Assembly (NCBI GenBank): GCA_002787255.1 | Contig: PCWD01000028.1 | Span: forward strand, 1 to 22,840 | Direction: 5' to 3' | Length of the DNA: 22,840 nucleotides | From: Parcubacteria group bacterium CG11_big_fil_rev_8_21_14_0_20_39_14 | GTDB lineage: Bacteria > Patescibacteriota > Minisyncoccia > Minisyncoccales > GCA-002787255 | In this document: piece after piece, positions 8,801 through 15,334 of the stretch | Layout of the letters: each line of letters starts with the position of its first letter | How positions within the stretch are numbered: the stretch's first letter is position 1 | Program-made: the position numbers and the translations under genes | The notes under the pieces: model-generated | Told to the model about the DNA's origin: nothing | What the model saw: only the letters and a program-made list of their open reading frames with translations | Databases searched by the model: none

Positions 8801-9561
8801 AAGTAGATGGGGAGGTCAAAGAAATTGAAGAAAAAGATAAACAAAAAATAATTAAAATTAAAATTATTGCCGACGATGATAGTCCGAAGAAAAAATCCAA
8901 AAAAGAGGCTTCTGCCAAGCGGAAACAGAAAGCCGAGGACATAAAAGAATACATTATTCCTTTTGGCGTAGAAATTTGCGTAAAAAACGGCGACAAAGTT
9001 GAGAAAGGCAGCCCCCTTACCGGAGGCAGTATGGACCCAAAAGAACTTTATAGGTTAGCGGGGCTGGAAAAGACTCAGAAGTATATTGAAAAAGAAGTTC
9101 AAAAAATTTATATTTCTCAGGGAGTTCAAATTCATTCAAAACATCTTGAGATAATTATAAGGCAGATGTTTTCTCGGGTAAAAGTAAAAGAAGTTAATTC
9201 TTCAAAGTTTATTATTGATGAAATAGTTGAGAGAGACGGCTTTTTGGAAGAAAATGAAAGACTTAAAAAAGAAGGAAAAATTCCTGCCAAAGGTCAGAGA
9301 ATTCTTTTGGGCGTCTCAAAAGTTGCCCTAACCTGTGATAGTTTTCTTTCGGCCGCTTCATTTCAGGAGACCTCCAGGGTTCTAATAAGGGCGGCTTTAT
9401 CCGCCAAAGAAGATAGGCTTCGGGGCTTGAAAGAAAATGTGATTATTGGGAAATTGATACCGGTTGGCACCGGTTTTAGAAAAGGGTTTGATGTAAACTT
9501 AGTTGAGAAAAACAAGAAAGAGAACTATAATAAAGACAAGATGTCATCAATGAATAACTAA
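5857..9561 (+). CDS. rpoC: DNA-directed RNA polymerase subunit beta'
   Basis: This 1234-residue protein is the catalytic beta' subunit of RNA polymerase. The N-terminal zinc ribbon is present (ECYCGKY, then VCDKCG, about 59-78). The absolutely conserved active-site loop NADFDGD (490-496) carries the three Mg2+-binding aspartates. The second zinc site is formed by Cys of GDCRDN (about 823) and Cys 900, 907 and 910. The trigger loop QLTMRTFHTGG lies at about 940-950. A Lys/Glu-rich low-complexity insert (about 1005-1030) interrupts the C-terminal part. The ATG at 5857 has no clear Shine-Dalgarno and follows the 109-bp repeat element. It is probably co-transcribed with rpoB, since no terminator or promoter is evident between them. 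Confidence 0.98.
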   Translation: MRVDDIKSIKIKLASPEDILSWSHGEVTKPETINYRTQRSEKDGLFCERIFGPEKDYECYCGKYKRVRYKGIVCDKCGVEVTRSSVRRERMGHIKLATPCSHIWFLRGVPSQIGLFLDRPMQSLERVVYFAAYIIYDVDDEGKQNLKREIEKEFNSKLKGAESKKEKEALTVAKIRAFEELNKLQKYQILSEAEYRNLGLKYGEIFEAGTGAETLRNIFSQFDLKKLEKDLKNEANSVSPVIKRKVLKRMKLVKLLIDNNIRPEWMFLTVLPVIPPDLRPMVQLDGGRYASSDLNDLYRRVINRNNRLKHLFELRAPEVIVRNEKRMLQEAVDALIDNSARKSRTTMASTGGRRLLKSLADMLKGKQGRFRQNLLGKRVDYSGRSVIVIGPELKLNQCGIPKKMALELFKPFVIQKLISKGLAYNIRGAGKLIEQAPNEVWEMLEEVIKNKYVLLNRAPTLHRLGIQAFQPILIEGEAIQIHPLVCSAFNADFDGDQMAVHIPLSEEAQVEAKDMMLSSVNLLKPATGIPVVSPTNDIVLGCYWLTKIKDGVFGEGKIFSSPKEANLAYEFKKVDLKARVRIRMPKSTASKTNGFVETSVGRVIFNEVLPEDFPYCNETINKKRMASLVADIIDKYGTENSQPTLDKIKDLGFEFSTLSGISWGMNDIKVPEEKKKLIDEAQKEAEQVKEHYLKGFLSPKERKAKNIEIWYKVMEKIEKLVPLTLIKSDSPIFSIIDAGARGTWSQSTQMAGMKGLVNNPAGQIIELPVKSSFKEGFSILEYFISTHGARKGTSDTALRTAVAGYLTRRLVDVVHDVITKEGDCRDNKGVIFYRAESQETGQNFADQIIGRITLEDIVEKSRLKNKKIITRKGEFIDKSAAKLIENSGIESVRVRSPLSCKTLFGICRKCYGWDLGNNRPVKNGEAVGVVAAQAIGEPGTQLTMRTFHTGGVATGGDITQGLPRVEEIFEARLPQGKAIISEVDGEVKEIEEKDKQKIIKIKIIADDDSPKKKSKKEASAKRKQKAEDIKEYIIPFGVEICVKNGDKVEKGSPLTGGSMDPKELYRLAGLEKTQKYIEKEVQKIYISQGVQIHSKHLEIIIRQMFSRVKVKEVNSSKFIIDEIVERDGFLEENERLKKEGKIPAKGQRILLGVSKVALTCDSFLSAASFQETSRVLIRAALSAKEDRLRGLKENVIIGKLIPVGTGFRKGFDVNLVEKNKKENYNKDKMSSMNN

Positions 9562-9779
9562 TCAATTACGAATTTACATAACCATCAACGAATTTACGAA
9601 TCAGTTACGAATTTGCGAATGGATTCGGCAAGCTCACCATCTCAAACTCGCTGAAGGATTCATATACCCGCCCCGTTAGATAGTAAACATCTAACGGGGT
9701 GAATAAAAGATTCGTTATTCGTTGATGAATAAATGAAATGAGTTATCGTATATTCGCATAGATTCGTAAATTCGTTGAT
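9560..9779. repeat. Palindromic ACGAAT repeat cluster between rpoC and ftsK
   Basis: A perfect 19-bp inverted repeat (9584-9602 and 9761-9779, GATTCGTAAATTCGTTGAT on the right) closes a stretch rich in ACGAAT and ATTCGT words. AATCAATTACGAATTTAC (9560-9577) is a further diverged copy of the left arm. At the centre, CCCCGTTAGAT (9671-9681) and ATCTAACGGGG (9689-9699) form a strong hairpin, extendable to 9669-9701 with one G-T pair. No T-run follows it, so it is not a typical terminator. The right arm ends on the first base of the TTG start codon of ftsK. The 217-bp gap holds no gene. Confidence 0.65.
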
Positions 9780-11986
9780 TGCGTGATTTTCTGGCTAAGA
9801 AAAAGAAAAAAATTGAAACTAAAAATAGGCCCCTTTTTCTTAATTTGAAAACCGAAAGGATGGTTTTTGGAATAATTTTTTTAACCCTGACCCTAATTAT
9901 TACTCTGGGTTTTTTTAATTTAGCCGGAAGTTTGGGCAGGTTTTTAAACAATTTTTTTGAGTTTGTTTTTGGCTGGGGCAAATATGTTCTGCCTTTGGTT
10001 TTATTAATTTTATCCTATGTTTCTTTCAGAGCAGAAAGTGAAGACATCTATTTTTCTTTGGGGCTAGGTTCCTTGCTTTTTATTTTCGGGTCACTGGGAC
10101 TTATTGAAATAATATCGGAGGAAATTCGACCGGCTGGTTATTTCGGGCTGGTTCTTTCTTATCCGTTTTTGAAGTTAGTCGGTTTTTTGGTTTCTTGTTT
10201 AATTTTTAGCGTAATAATAGCAATATCTCTAATTCTTTTTTTTGGTCCTTTAGTTAAAGAGAGAAGAGAAAAAATTCCTGATTTTAAAGAAAAAAATGAA
10301 AAAGCCAAAAATAGGGAAGTTGTCCCATTCTCCCCAATTTTTGAAGAAAAATCGTCCAGACTGGAAAAATTAATGGAAAGAATTATTAAAAAAACACCTG
10401 AATTTGAAGTCAAAGAAATTGCCGGTATTGCCGAAACCACAGCCCAGAAAAAAGAAGAAATTGAGGTTTTGGAAAATCAGTTTAGAGCCTTTCAATATAA
10501 AATTCCTCCGGTTGAACTTTTGGAAGAAGATAGGGGTCAGCCAACAACCAGCGACATTAAAGCAAGCTCCAACATTATTAAAAGGACTTTGCAGAATTTT
10601 GGCATCGAGGTTGAGATGGGAGAAGTTAACATTGGTCCAACTGTTACCCAATTTACCTTAAAGCCGGCCGAAGGGGTAAAGCTTTCAAGAATTACTATTT
10701 TGGGAAATGACCTTTCTTTAGCCCTGGCCGCTCATCCAATAAGAATTGAGGCGCCGATTCCCGGGAAATCTCTGGTTGGGATTGAGGTTCCAAATAAAGT
10801 CGTAAAACTGGTCAGACTCCGGCACTTGATTGATAGCCCGGATTTTTGGAACTCGCCATCTAATTTGACTTTTGTTTTGGGAAGAAATGTAATGGGCGAT
10901 AGGATTTATGCTGATTTAAGAAAGATGCCCCACCTTTTGCTTGCCGGCAGCACGGGTTCCGGAAAAACCATTGCCCTGAATACAATAATAATGAGTCTTT
11001 TGTATCGAAATTCTCCGGCAACTTTGCGATTAGTTTTAATTGACCCAAAGCGAGTGGAATTTCCGATTTATAACGGCATTCCCCACCTTTTAATACCGGT
11101 AATTGTTGACGCTCAGAGAACAATTAACGCTTTGCGCTGGCTGATAGGGGAAATGGAAAGACGTTTTGAAATTTTGGCTCAAGCTCAAGCCAGAGATATT
11201 ATGGGTTATAATCTTCAGTTTACCGCTCATCACTTTAGCGGCGAGGGGTTTACCAATAAGCAGTTTCATAAAGACGAAGAGAAACCCCTGTCTTATATTG
11301 TGGTGATTGTTGATGAGTTGGCTGATTTGATGGCTGCCCGGGGTAAAGAGGTTGAAGCTGGAATTGTTAGACTTGCTCAGATGGCCAGAGCCGTTGGAAT
11401 TCATTTAGTTTTGGCAACTCAGCGGCCATCGGTTGAAGTAATCACCGGACTTATTAAAGCCAATATTACCTCGCGCATTTCTTTTCAGGTTGCTTCTCAT
11501 TTTGATTCCCGGACCATTTTGGATATGGCCGGAGCCGAGAAACTTTTGGGAAGAGGGGATTTGCTTTTTCTTTCGGCTGAAAGCGCCAAGCCAAGACGAA
11601 TTCAGGGAGCTTATATTTCTGATAAAGAGGTTAAAAGAATTGCCGATTTTATTAAGAAGCAAAGATTTGAAGTTGATAGGGAATTAGAGGAAAGATTGGG
11701 GAAGATGGACAGACTGCCGGCCGAGCCGTCTGATGAAAGAGCTGAGAACGACAGGGAGTCATCGGGTTTTTGGGGAGAGGGTCGTTCCGATGAAGAACTT
11801 TACGAGCAGGCAAGGGAAGAAGTAATTCGAGCCAAAAAAGCTTCAGCTTCTTTTCTTCAGCGAAGGCTGCGTATTGGTTATGCCCGGGCCGCAAGGATTA
11901 TTGATATGTTAGAAGATAGGGGAGTGGTTGGACCTGGGGAAGGAGCAAAACCAAGAGAAGTTTATTTTGAAGAAAATGACCAATGA
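9779..11986 (+). CDS. ftsK: DNA translocase FtsK/SpoIIIE
   Basis: This 735-residue protein pumps chromosomal DNA through the division septum as an ATP-driven hexamer. Four membrane helices lie at about 28-50, 65-83, 92-112 and 131-156. A charged linker follows (about 157-260), then the alpha/beta motor with Walker A GSTGSGKT (390-397) and Walker B IVVIVDELADLM (Asp 512, Glu 513), and ATQRPSVEVITGLIKANI downstream. The C-terminal gamma winged-helix domain (about 668-730, SFLQRRLRIGYARAARIIDMLE) is the part that reads KOPS-like orientation sequences in other bacteria. A stop codon (9776-9778) directly precedes TTG 9779, and the basic MRDFLAKKKKK start fits the family; ATG 9860 is an alternative but would begin in the first membrane helix. 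The TGA stop overlaps an ATG (ATGA, 11983-11986), suggesting coupling to the pilin gene. Confidence 0.95.
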   Translation: MRDFLAKKKKKIETKNRPLFLNLKTERMVFGIIFLTLTLIITLGFFNLAGSLGRFLNNFFEFVFGWGKYVLPLVLLILSYVSFRAESEDIYFSLGLGSLLFIFGSLGLIEIISEEIRPAGYFGLVLSYPFLKLVGFLVSCLIFSVIIAISLILFFGPLVKERREKIPDFKEKNEKAKNREVVPFSPIFEEKSSRLEKLMERIIKKTPEFEVKEIAGIAETTAQKKEEIEVLENQFRAFQYKIPPVELLEEDRGQPTTSDIKASSNIIKRTLQNFGIEVEMGEVNIGPTVTQFTLKPAEGVKLSRITILGNDLSLALAAHPIRIEAPIPGKSLVGIEVPNKVVKLVRLRHLIDSPDFWNSPSNLTFVLGRNVMGDRIYADLRKMPHLLLAGSTGSGKTIALNTIIMSLLYRNSPATLRLVLIDPKRVEFPIYNGIPHLLIPVIVDAQRTINALRWLIGEMERRFEILAQAQARDIMGYNLQFTAHHFSGEGFTNKQFHKDEEKPLSYIVVIVDELADLMAARGKEVEAGIVRLAQMARAVGIHLVLATQRPSVEVITGLIKANITSRISFQVASHFDSRTILDMAGAEKLLGRGDLLFLSAESAKPRRIQGAYISDKEVKRIADFIKKQRFEVDRELEERLGKMDRLPAEPSDERAENDRESSGFWGEGRSDEELYEQAREEVIRAKKASASFLQRRLRIGYARAARIIDMLEDRGVVGPGEGAKPREVYFEENDQ

Positions 11987-12052
11987 CCAATATCTTAAAA
12001 CTAAACCAGAGAAAGAGAGAGATTTAAGGGCTCAAGTCAAAAAAGCTTCACT

Positions 12053-12544
12053 TTGATTGAGCTTTTAGTCACTGTGGCGATTATCGGGCTTTTATCAGCT
12101 GTAGTTTTGGTGGGTTTGCGGTCGGCCAGCCAAAAAGCCCGGGATTCCAAAAGAAAAGCCGATATCAAGCAATTAATGAACGCTTTGGAAATGTATTATA
12201 ATGCTAATGGAGATTACCCGGCGCCAGGAGGAGCAAGCCATCCGAGCAATGGTTGGTCCAATAGCGCTGATGGGAGCTGGGATACTTTGCAAACCAAGGT
12301 TCAGGAGTTTATGTCAACCCTGCCAAAAGACCCTAAAAATGAAACCGGCGGTTGGGCTGGTGATGGAAAATATAATTATATTTACTTTTCCGATGCGGGA
12401 TATGGTTGTCCGGACCGGCGATGGTACTTGATAGTTTATAAATTAGAAAATCCCGATATGGCCAGCCCCGGCGTCTATGCCTGCGATGGCACTTTTTTCA
12501 ACTATTCCGGCACTATCACAATAGGAATTAATGGAGTACTCTAA
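12053..12544 (+). CDS. Type IV prepilin-like protein (pseudopilin), leader out of frame
   Basis: The frame open from 12005 reads KSFTLIELLVTVAIIGLLSAVVL, the class III signal and N-terminal helix of type IV pilins and pseudopilins, with Glu at +5. The globular part follows, with QKARDSKRKADIKQLMNALEMYY and a Cys pair (GYGCPD and YACDG) that could close a D-region disulfide. No ATG, GTG or TTG lies in this frame between the stop TAA (12002-12004) and TTG 12053, and TTG 12053 would remove the cleavage site. A second frame starts at ATG 11983, overlapping the ftsK stop, and reads MTNILKLNQRKREI before TAA (12025-12027). One extra GA in the (GA)4 tract at 12015-12022 would join the two into a normal basic leader. 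The gene is therefore frameshifted, phase variable or mis-assembled. The coordinates given are the minimal open part. Confidence 0.75.
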   Translation: MIELLVTVAIIGLLSAVVLVGLRSASQKARDSKRKADIKQLMNALEMYYNANGDYPAPGGASHPSNGWSNSADGSWDTLQTKVQEFMSTLPKDPKNETGGWAGDGKYNYIYFSDAGYGCPDRRWYLIVYKLENPDMASPGVYACDGTFFNYSGTITIGINGVL

Positions 12545-12556
12545 AAATTTTTAGAG
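12539..12556. repeat. Short perfect palindrome at the pilin stop
   Basis: CTCTAAAAATTTTTAGAG is perfectly self-complementary and includes the TAA stop of the pilin gene (12542-12544). It is AT-rich, so as RNA it would be a weak hairpin and at most a poor terminator. Confidence 0.4.
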
Positions 12557-12565
12557 AAAAATACT

Positions 12566-12739
12566 ATGGCGAATTTTAAATCAGCCGAAGAATTGCAAAA
12601 TAAAATTTATCAAAAGATGTCCGTTAAAGAAAAACTGAAAATTACCGGACAGTTATTTTTATTAGGAAAAAAATTAAACCAAACCAATTATAAGAATACA
12701 AAAAGCAAAAAAAATGACCCCGGAAAAACTTCTATATAA
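12566..12739 (+). CDS. Small hypothetical protein preceding a nucleotidyltransferase
   Basis: ATG 12566 opens a 57-codon frame ending with TAA at 12737-12739. The predicted product is basic and helical, with SAEELQNKIYQKMSVKEKLK followed by ITGQLFLLGKKLNQ. Short proteins with a similar look, carrying an MS-x-EEK/KEK-L-x-I-x-x-L core, often precede nucleotidyltransferase genes of the AbiEii/DUF6036 type; that comparison is from memory and not tested here. The frame overlaps the start of the nucleotidyltransferase by 26 bases, which argues for coupled translation. There is no strong Shine-Dalgarno. Whether it is a partner or antitoxin of the next gene is inference. Confidence 0.5.
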   Translation: MANFKSAEELQNKIYQKMSVKEKLKITGQLFLLGKKLNQTNYKNTKSKKNDPGKTSI

Positions 12740-13286
12740 AATAGCCGAAATTCTAAGAGAACTTAAAATTTCCTACGCTATTACTGGCGGATTTGCTGTT
12801 TCAGTTTGGGGCAAGCCCCGTTTTACAGCCGATATTGATGTTATTGTAGAGTTAGTTCGCAAAAATATAAGACCGTTATCCAAGGCGTTGCTTTCGATAG
12901 ATAAAGATGTTTATGTTTCAGAAGATGCGATGAGAAATGCTTTGGAAAGAAAAGGAGAGTTTAATTTTATTCATCCCCAGACCGGTTTGAAAGTAGATTT
13001 TTGGATTACAGAAAGCAAGGCCGATGTTTATGGCAGCGTGAAACTTAAAAGAGCCATACCAAAAGCAGTAAATAAACAGAAAATTTTTTTTGTTTCCCCG
13101 GAAGACTTAATTTTAAGCAAGCTTATGTGGCACAAAGAAAGCGGTTCTTCAAAGCATTTGGAAGATATCAAAACTATTTTTAATAATTCCAAATTGAAAT
13201 TAGATTTAAAATATATTAAAAAATGGGCAGCTCGTCATTCAACAATAAAAATTTTAGACAACATACTAAATTCGAAACTAAAATAA
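12714..13286 (+). CDS. Nucleotidyltransferase-fold protein (DUF6036/AbiEii-like)
   Basis: The 190-residue product belongs to the nucleotidyltransferase superfamily. The core signature is GGFAVSVWGKPRFTADIDVIV (about 26-46), that is GG followed by R-x-T-x-DID, where the two aspartates bind metal. A third acidic strand, LKVDFWI, follows (about 92-98). The segment SPEDLILSKLMWHKESGSSKHLEDIKTI (about 124-151) is typical of the AbiEii-like and DUF6036 group. Known relatives include toxin-side enzymes of toxin-antitoxin or abortive infection modules as well as uncharacterised single genes, so the substrate cannot be named. It overlaps a small ORF upstream, which is the usual arrangement of two-gene modules. 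Confidence 0.75.
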   Translation: MTPEKLLYKIAEILRELKISYAITGGFAVSVWGKPRFTADIDVIVELVRKNIRPLSKALLSIDKDVYVSEDAMRNALERKGEFNFIHPQTGLKVDFWITESKADVYGSVKLKRAIPKAVNKQKIFFVSPEDLILSKLMWHKESGSSKHLEDIKTIFNNSKLKLDLKYIKKWAARHSTIKILDNILNSKLK

Positions 13287-13289
13287 TTA

Positions 13290-13360
13290 CTACAAATTAC
13301 AAATTTACCTACAAATATACAAATATTCGTATATTCGTAAAAAATTCGTAATTTCGTAAG
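13290..13360. repeat. Near-perfect palindrome upstream of recA
   Basis: The left arm (13290-13324) and the right arm (13325-13360) are complementary over about 35 bases, apart from small indels and one recurrent difference. Every ACGAAT-type word of the right arm (read on the minus strand) is ACAAAT or ACAAAA on the left arm. The ACGAAT word is shared with the cluster at 9560-9779, so the two look like one family. The right arm ends 9 bases before the recA start and supplies part of its AAGAGG ribosome site. Confidence 0.6.
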
Positions 13361-13369
13361 AGGCAATCT

Positions 13370-14449
13370 ATGCCAAAAGAAGAAGAAAAAAAATCCGCCT
13401 CTGCCAAGGCTTCCACCTTCGTCCATGGGGCTTCGGTGGACAAGTCGGCGGACAAGGAAGAAACAAAACAAAAAGAACTTGAAGAAACAATAGGAGAGCT
13501 AAAAGAACGTTTTGGCGAGGGGGTGATTATGAAGCTTGGCGAGGTTCGAAAAGTTGATGTTGATGTTACGCCAACCGGCTCAATTTCCCTGGATTTAGCT
13601 TTGGGAGTTGGCGGAATCCCCAGGGGCAGATTAATAGAGATTTATGGAAATGAGAGTTCGGGAAAAACAACCTTAGCTTTGCATATAGCGGCTGAAGCTC
13701 AAAAAAAGGGAGGTCAGGTTGCTTTTGTTGATGCCGAGCATGCTTTGGACCCCGAGTATGCCAAAAAAATAGGAGTTAGAATTGATGACCTTTTAATTTC
13801 CCAGCCGGACAGCGGAGAACAAGCTCTTCAGGTTGTTGAGGCCCTGGTCAGGTCGGGAACGGTTGATGCTATTATTATAGATTCGGTAGCCGCCTTAACC
13901 CCCAAGATTGAGATTGAAGGGGAAATGGGCGACCAATTTATTGGCTTGCAAGCCAGGATGATGAGTCAGGCCTGTCGGAAGCTGGCTAGTATTGTTTCCA
14001 AAAGCAAGACCTCGGTAATTTTTACCAACCAGACCAGAATGAAAATTGGGATGGTTTTTGGCAATCCCGAAACCACTCCCGGCGGCAAAGCTTTGAAATT
14101 TTACGCTTCGGTTAGAATTGAGATGCGAAGGCTGGCCCAGATTAAAAAGGGAGACGAAATTATCGGAAACAGGGTGAGGGCAAAAGTGGTAAAAAACAAA
14201 GTTGCCCCGCCCTTTAGAACAACTGAATTTGATATAATTTACAATGAGGGAATTTCCAAATTTTCCGATATTATAAATACCGGTCTGAAATACGGGATAG
14301 TTGAAAAATCGGGAAATACATTTTTATATCAAAAATCAAAATTAGGAGTAGGTTTGGAAAATGCCCGCCTCTTCCTAAAAGAAAATTTCAAGCTCGCAAA
14401 AGAAATAGAAAAAGAAATAAAAAAAGCCGCCGCCAGCGCAACAAGTTGA
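13370..14449 (+). CDS. recA: Recombinase A with repeat-like N-terminal extension
   Basis: The 359-residue protein is RecA, the ATP-dependent strand-exchange protein that also triggers LexA cleavage where an SOS system exists. Walker A is GNESSGKT (93-100), where most family members have [50 protein letters not shown], the L2 region [21 protein letters not shown] and the FYASVR segment are all present, so the core looks functional. The normal core begins near [19 protein letters not shown] (residue about 39). Ahead of it lies a 38-residue tail containing [21 protein letters not shown], encoded by GC-richer repeat-like DNA. AAGAGG (13358-13363) is a reasonable ribosome site for ATG 13370; an in-frame GTG at 13436 could give a shorter protein. 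A strong hairpin terminator follows at 14579. Confidence 0.97.
   Translation: MPKEEEKKSASAKASTFVHGASVDKSADKEETKQKELEETIGELKERFGEGVIMKLGEVRKVDVDVTPTGSISLDLALGVGGIPRGRLIEIYGNESSGKTTLALHIAAEAQKKGGQVAFVDAEHALDPEYAKKIGVRIDDLLISQPDSGEQALQVVEALVRSGTVDAIIIDSVAALTPKIEIEGEMGDQFIGLQARMMSQACRKLASIVSKSKTSVIFTNQTRMKIGMVFGNPETTPGGKALKFYASVRIEMRRLAQIKKGDEIIGNRVRAKVVKNKVAPPFRTTEFDIIYNEGISKFSDIINTGLKYGIVEKSGNTFLYQKSKLGVGLENARLFLKENFKLAKEIEKEIKKAAASATS
13394..13457 (+). repeat. Repeat-like insertion translated within recA
   Basis: This stretch is clearly richer in G and C than its surroundings and contains partly self-complementary words: CTTCCACC facing GGTGGACAAG, followed by a second GGACAAG. It encodes [21 protein letters not shown], ahead of the conserved RecA core, and keeps the frame. 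The length and composition suggest a mobile palindromic element read in frame, comparable to Rickettsia palindromic elements. No second full copy is in the window, so the family assignment is inference. Confidence 0.45.
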
Positions 14450-14512
14450 TTAACCACGCTAAAGATTTGTTTTTCTTTTAAGCTCTCCTTGCTCCCAGAA
14501 TCTCTAACGGGG

Positions 14513-14557
14513 TTTGAGCCAACCAATTTAATTAATATTTGAGCCAACCAATTTAAT
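14513..14557. repeat. Direct repeat pair downstream of recA
   Basis: TTTGAGCCAACCAATTTAAT occurs at 14513-14532 and again, exactly, at 14538-14557, with a period of 25 bases. There is no coding frame here. The spacing does not continue to a third copy. Confidence 0.7.
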
Positions 14558-14578
14558 CAAGAAGAATTAAATAATTCT

Positions 14579-14620
14579 AAAAGCAACAAATCTGGCCGAT
14601 CGGCCAGATTTGTTGCTTTT
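14579..14620. terminator. Strong bidirectional-type terminator after recA
   Basis: The 42 bases are a perfect palindrome: a 20-bp stem (14579-14598 with 14601-14620) around a central AT. It begins AAAAGCAACAAATCTGG and ends with TTTT followed by TATT. The GC-rich middle and T-rich end fit an intrinsic terminator for recA. On the other strand the A-rich foot would act the same way. It separates recA from the NAD operon. Confidence 0.8.
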
Positions 14621-14686
14621 TATTGATTCACTCTTACTATTTCCCCATTTTTTCAGTTAGGAATTTCGAGTTAGGGAAGTGAGGAG

Positions 14687-14715
14687 TTGACCATTTTTAA
14701 AAAATATGTTAAAAT
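14687..14715 (+). promoter_or_regulatory. Promoter of the nadD-nadK-pncB operon
   Basis: TTGACC (14687-14692) and TAAAAT (14710-14715) are 17 bases apart. The expected start point near 14722 is only about 3 bases before the nadD ATG at 14725, so the mRNA would be leaderless or nearly so. Confidence 0.7.
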
Positions 14716-14724
14716 ATATGGATT

Positions 14725-15321
14725 ATGCGGGAATGCAAAGTTCAAAAAATTAAAAAAATCGGCTGTTTGGGGATGAGCGCTAATCCGCCACATCTCGGGC
14801 ATTTAAAAATCGCCAAGGAGATTTTGCGAAAAAAAATAATTGATGAGGTTTGGCTGATTCCCTGTCTTTTTCATCCCTTTGAAAAAAAATTGATTGACTG
14901 GAAACACCGGTGGAATATGGTAAATCTAATGAGCGGTGGAAAAAGCAGGGCTTGCGATATTGAATTCAAAAAGGGAGGGGTAAGTTATACTATTGATACG
15001 GTTTTGGCTCTAAAAAATAAATTTCCGCGCCACCGATTTTTTTGGATTGTCGGTTCGGATACAATAAAAAACAAGGAATACAAAAAATGGAAAGATTGGC
15101 AGGATTTGCTCAAAGAAATTGAATTTTTGGCGGTTCCCAGAGAGAATTTTGACATAAAAAAATCAGATTTGCCTTTCAATTTCCAATTAGTTAATATAAA
15201 ACCAATAAAAAATATTTCCAGCACTTTGATAAGAGAAAAAATTAAAAAAGGAGAGTCTCTCAGGGGTTTGGTTGTAACGGAAATAGAAGACTACATTGCC
15301 AGAAATCAGTTATATAGATAA
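14725..15321 (+). CDS. nadD: Nicotinate-nucleotide adenylyltransferase
   Basis: The 198-residue enzyme transfers AMP from ATP to nicotinate mononucleotide, giving nicotinate adenine dinucleotide, in the cytoplasm. The nucleotidyltransferase motif appears as GMSANPPHLGH (16-26), the family form being G-x(4)-P-x-H-x-GH. FFWIVGSDT (about 108-116) and the C-terminal ISSTLIR (164-170) match the second conserved region. No in-frame start other than ATG 14725 would keep the first beta strand (KKIGCLG), which supports a near-leaderless start. nadK starts 13 bases after its stop, and pncB follows, so the three genes form an NAD(P) operon. Assignment as NadD rather than another nucleotidyltransferase rests on the motifs and on this context. 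Confidence 0.92.
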   Translation: MRECKVQKIKKIGCLGMSANPPHLGHLKIAKEILRKKIIDEVWLIPCLFHPFEKKLIDWKHRWNMVNLMSGGKSRACDIEFKKGGVSYTIDTVLALKNKFPRHRFFWIVGSDTIKNKEYKKWKDWQDLLKEIEFLAVPRENFDIKKSDLPFNFQLVNIKPIKNISSTLIREKIKKGESLRGLVVTEIEDYIARNQLYR

Positions 15322-15334
15322 AAAAGGGGGCAAG

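Noticed and set aside
9669..9701. Hairpin after rpoC as an intrinsic terminator
   Set aside because: The stem is strong, but no T-run follows on either strand, and it forms the centre of the palindromic repeat cluster; kept as repeat only.
9560..9779. CRISPR-like array of ATTCGTAA words
   Set aside because: The units are short, irregular and in both orientations, without constant-length spacers; no cas gene is near.
15296..15334. Longer nadK start overlapping nadD
   Set aside because: The added 13 residues are not conserved and the AGGGGG ribosome site points to ATG 15335.
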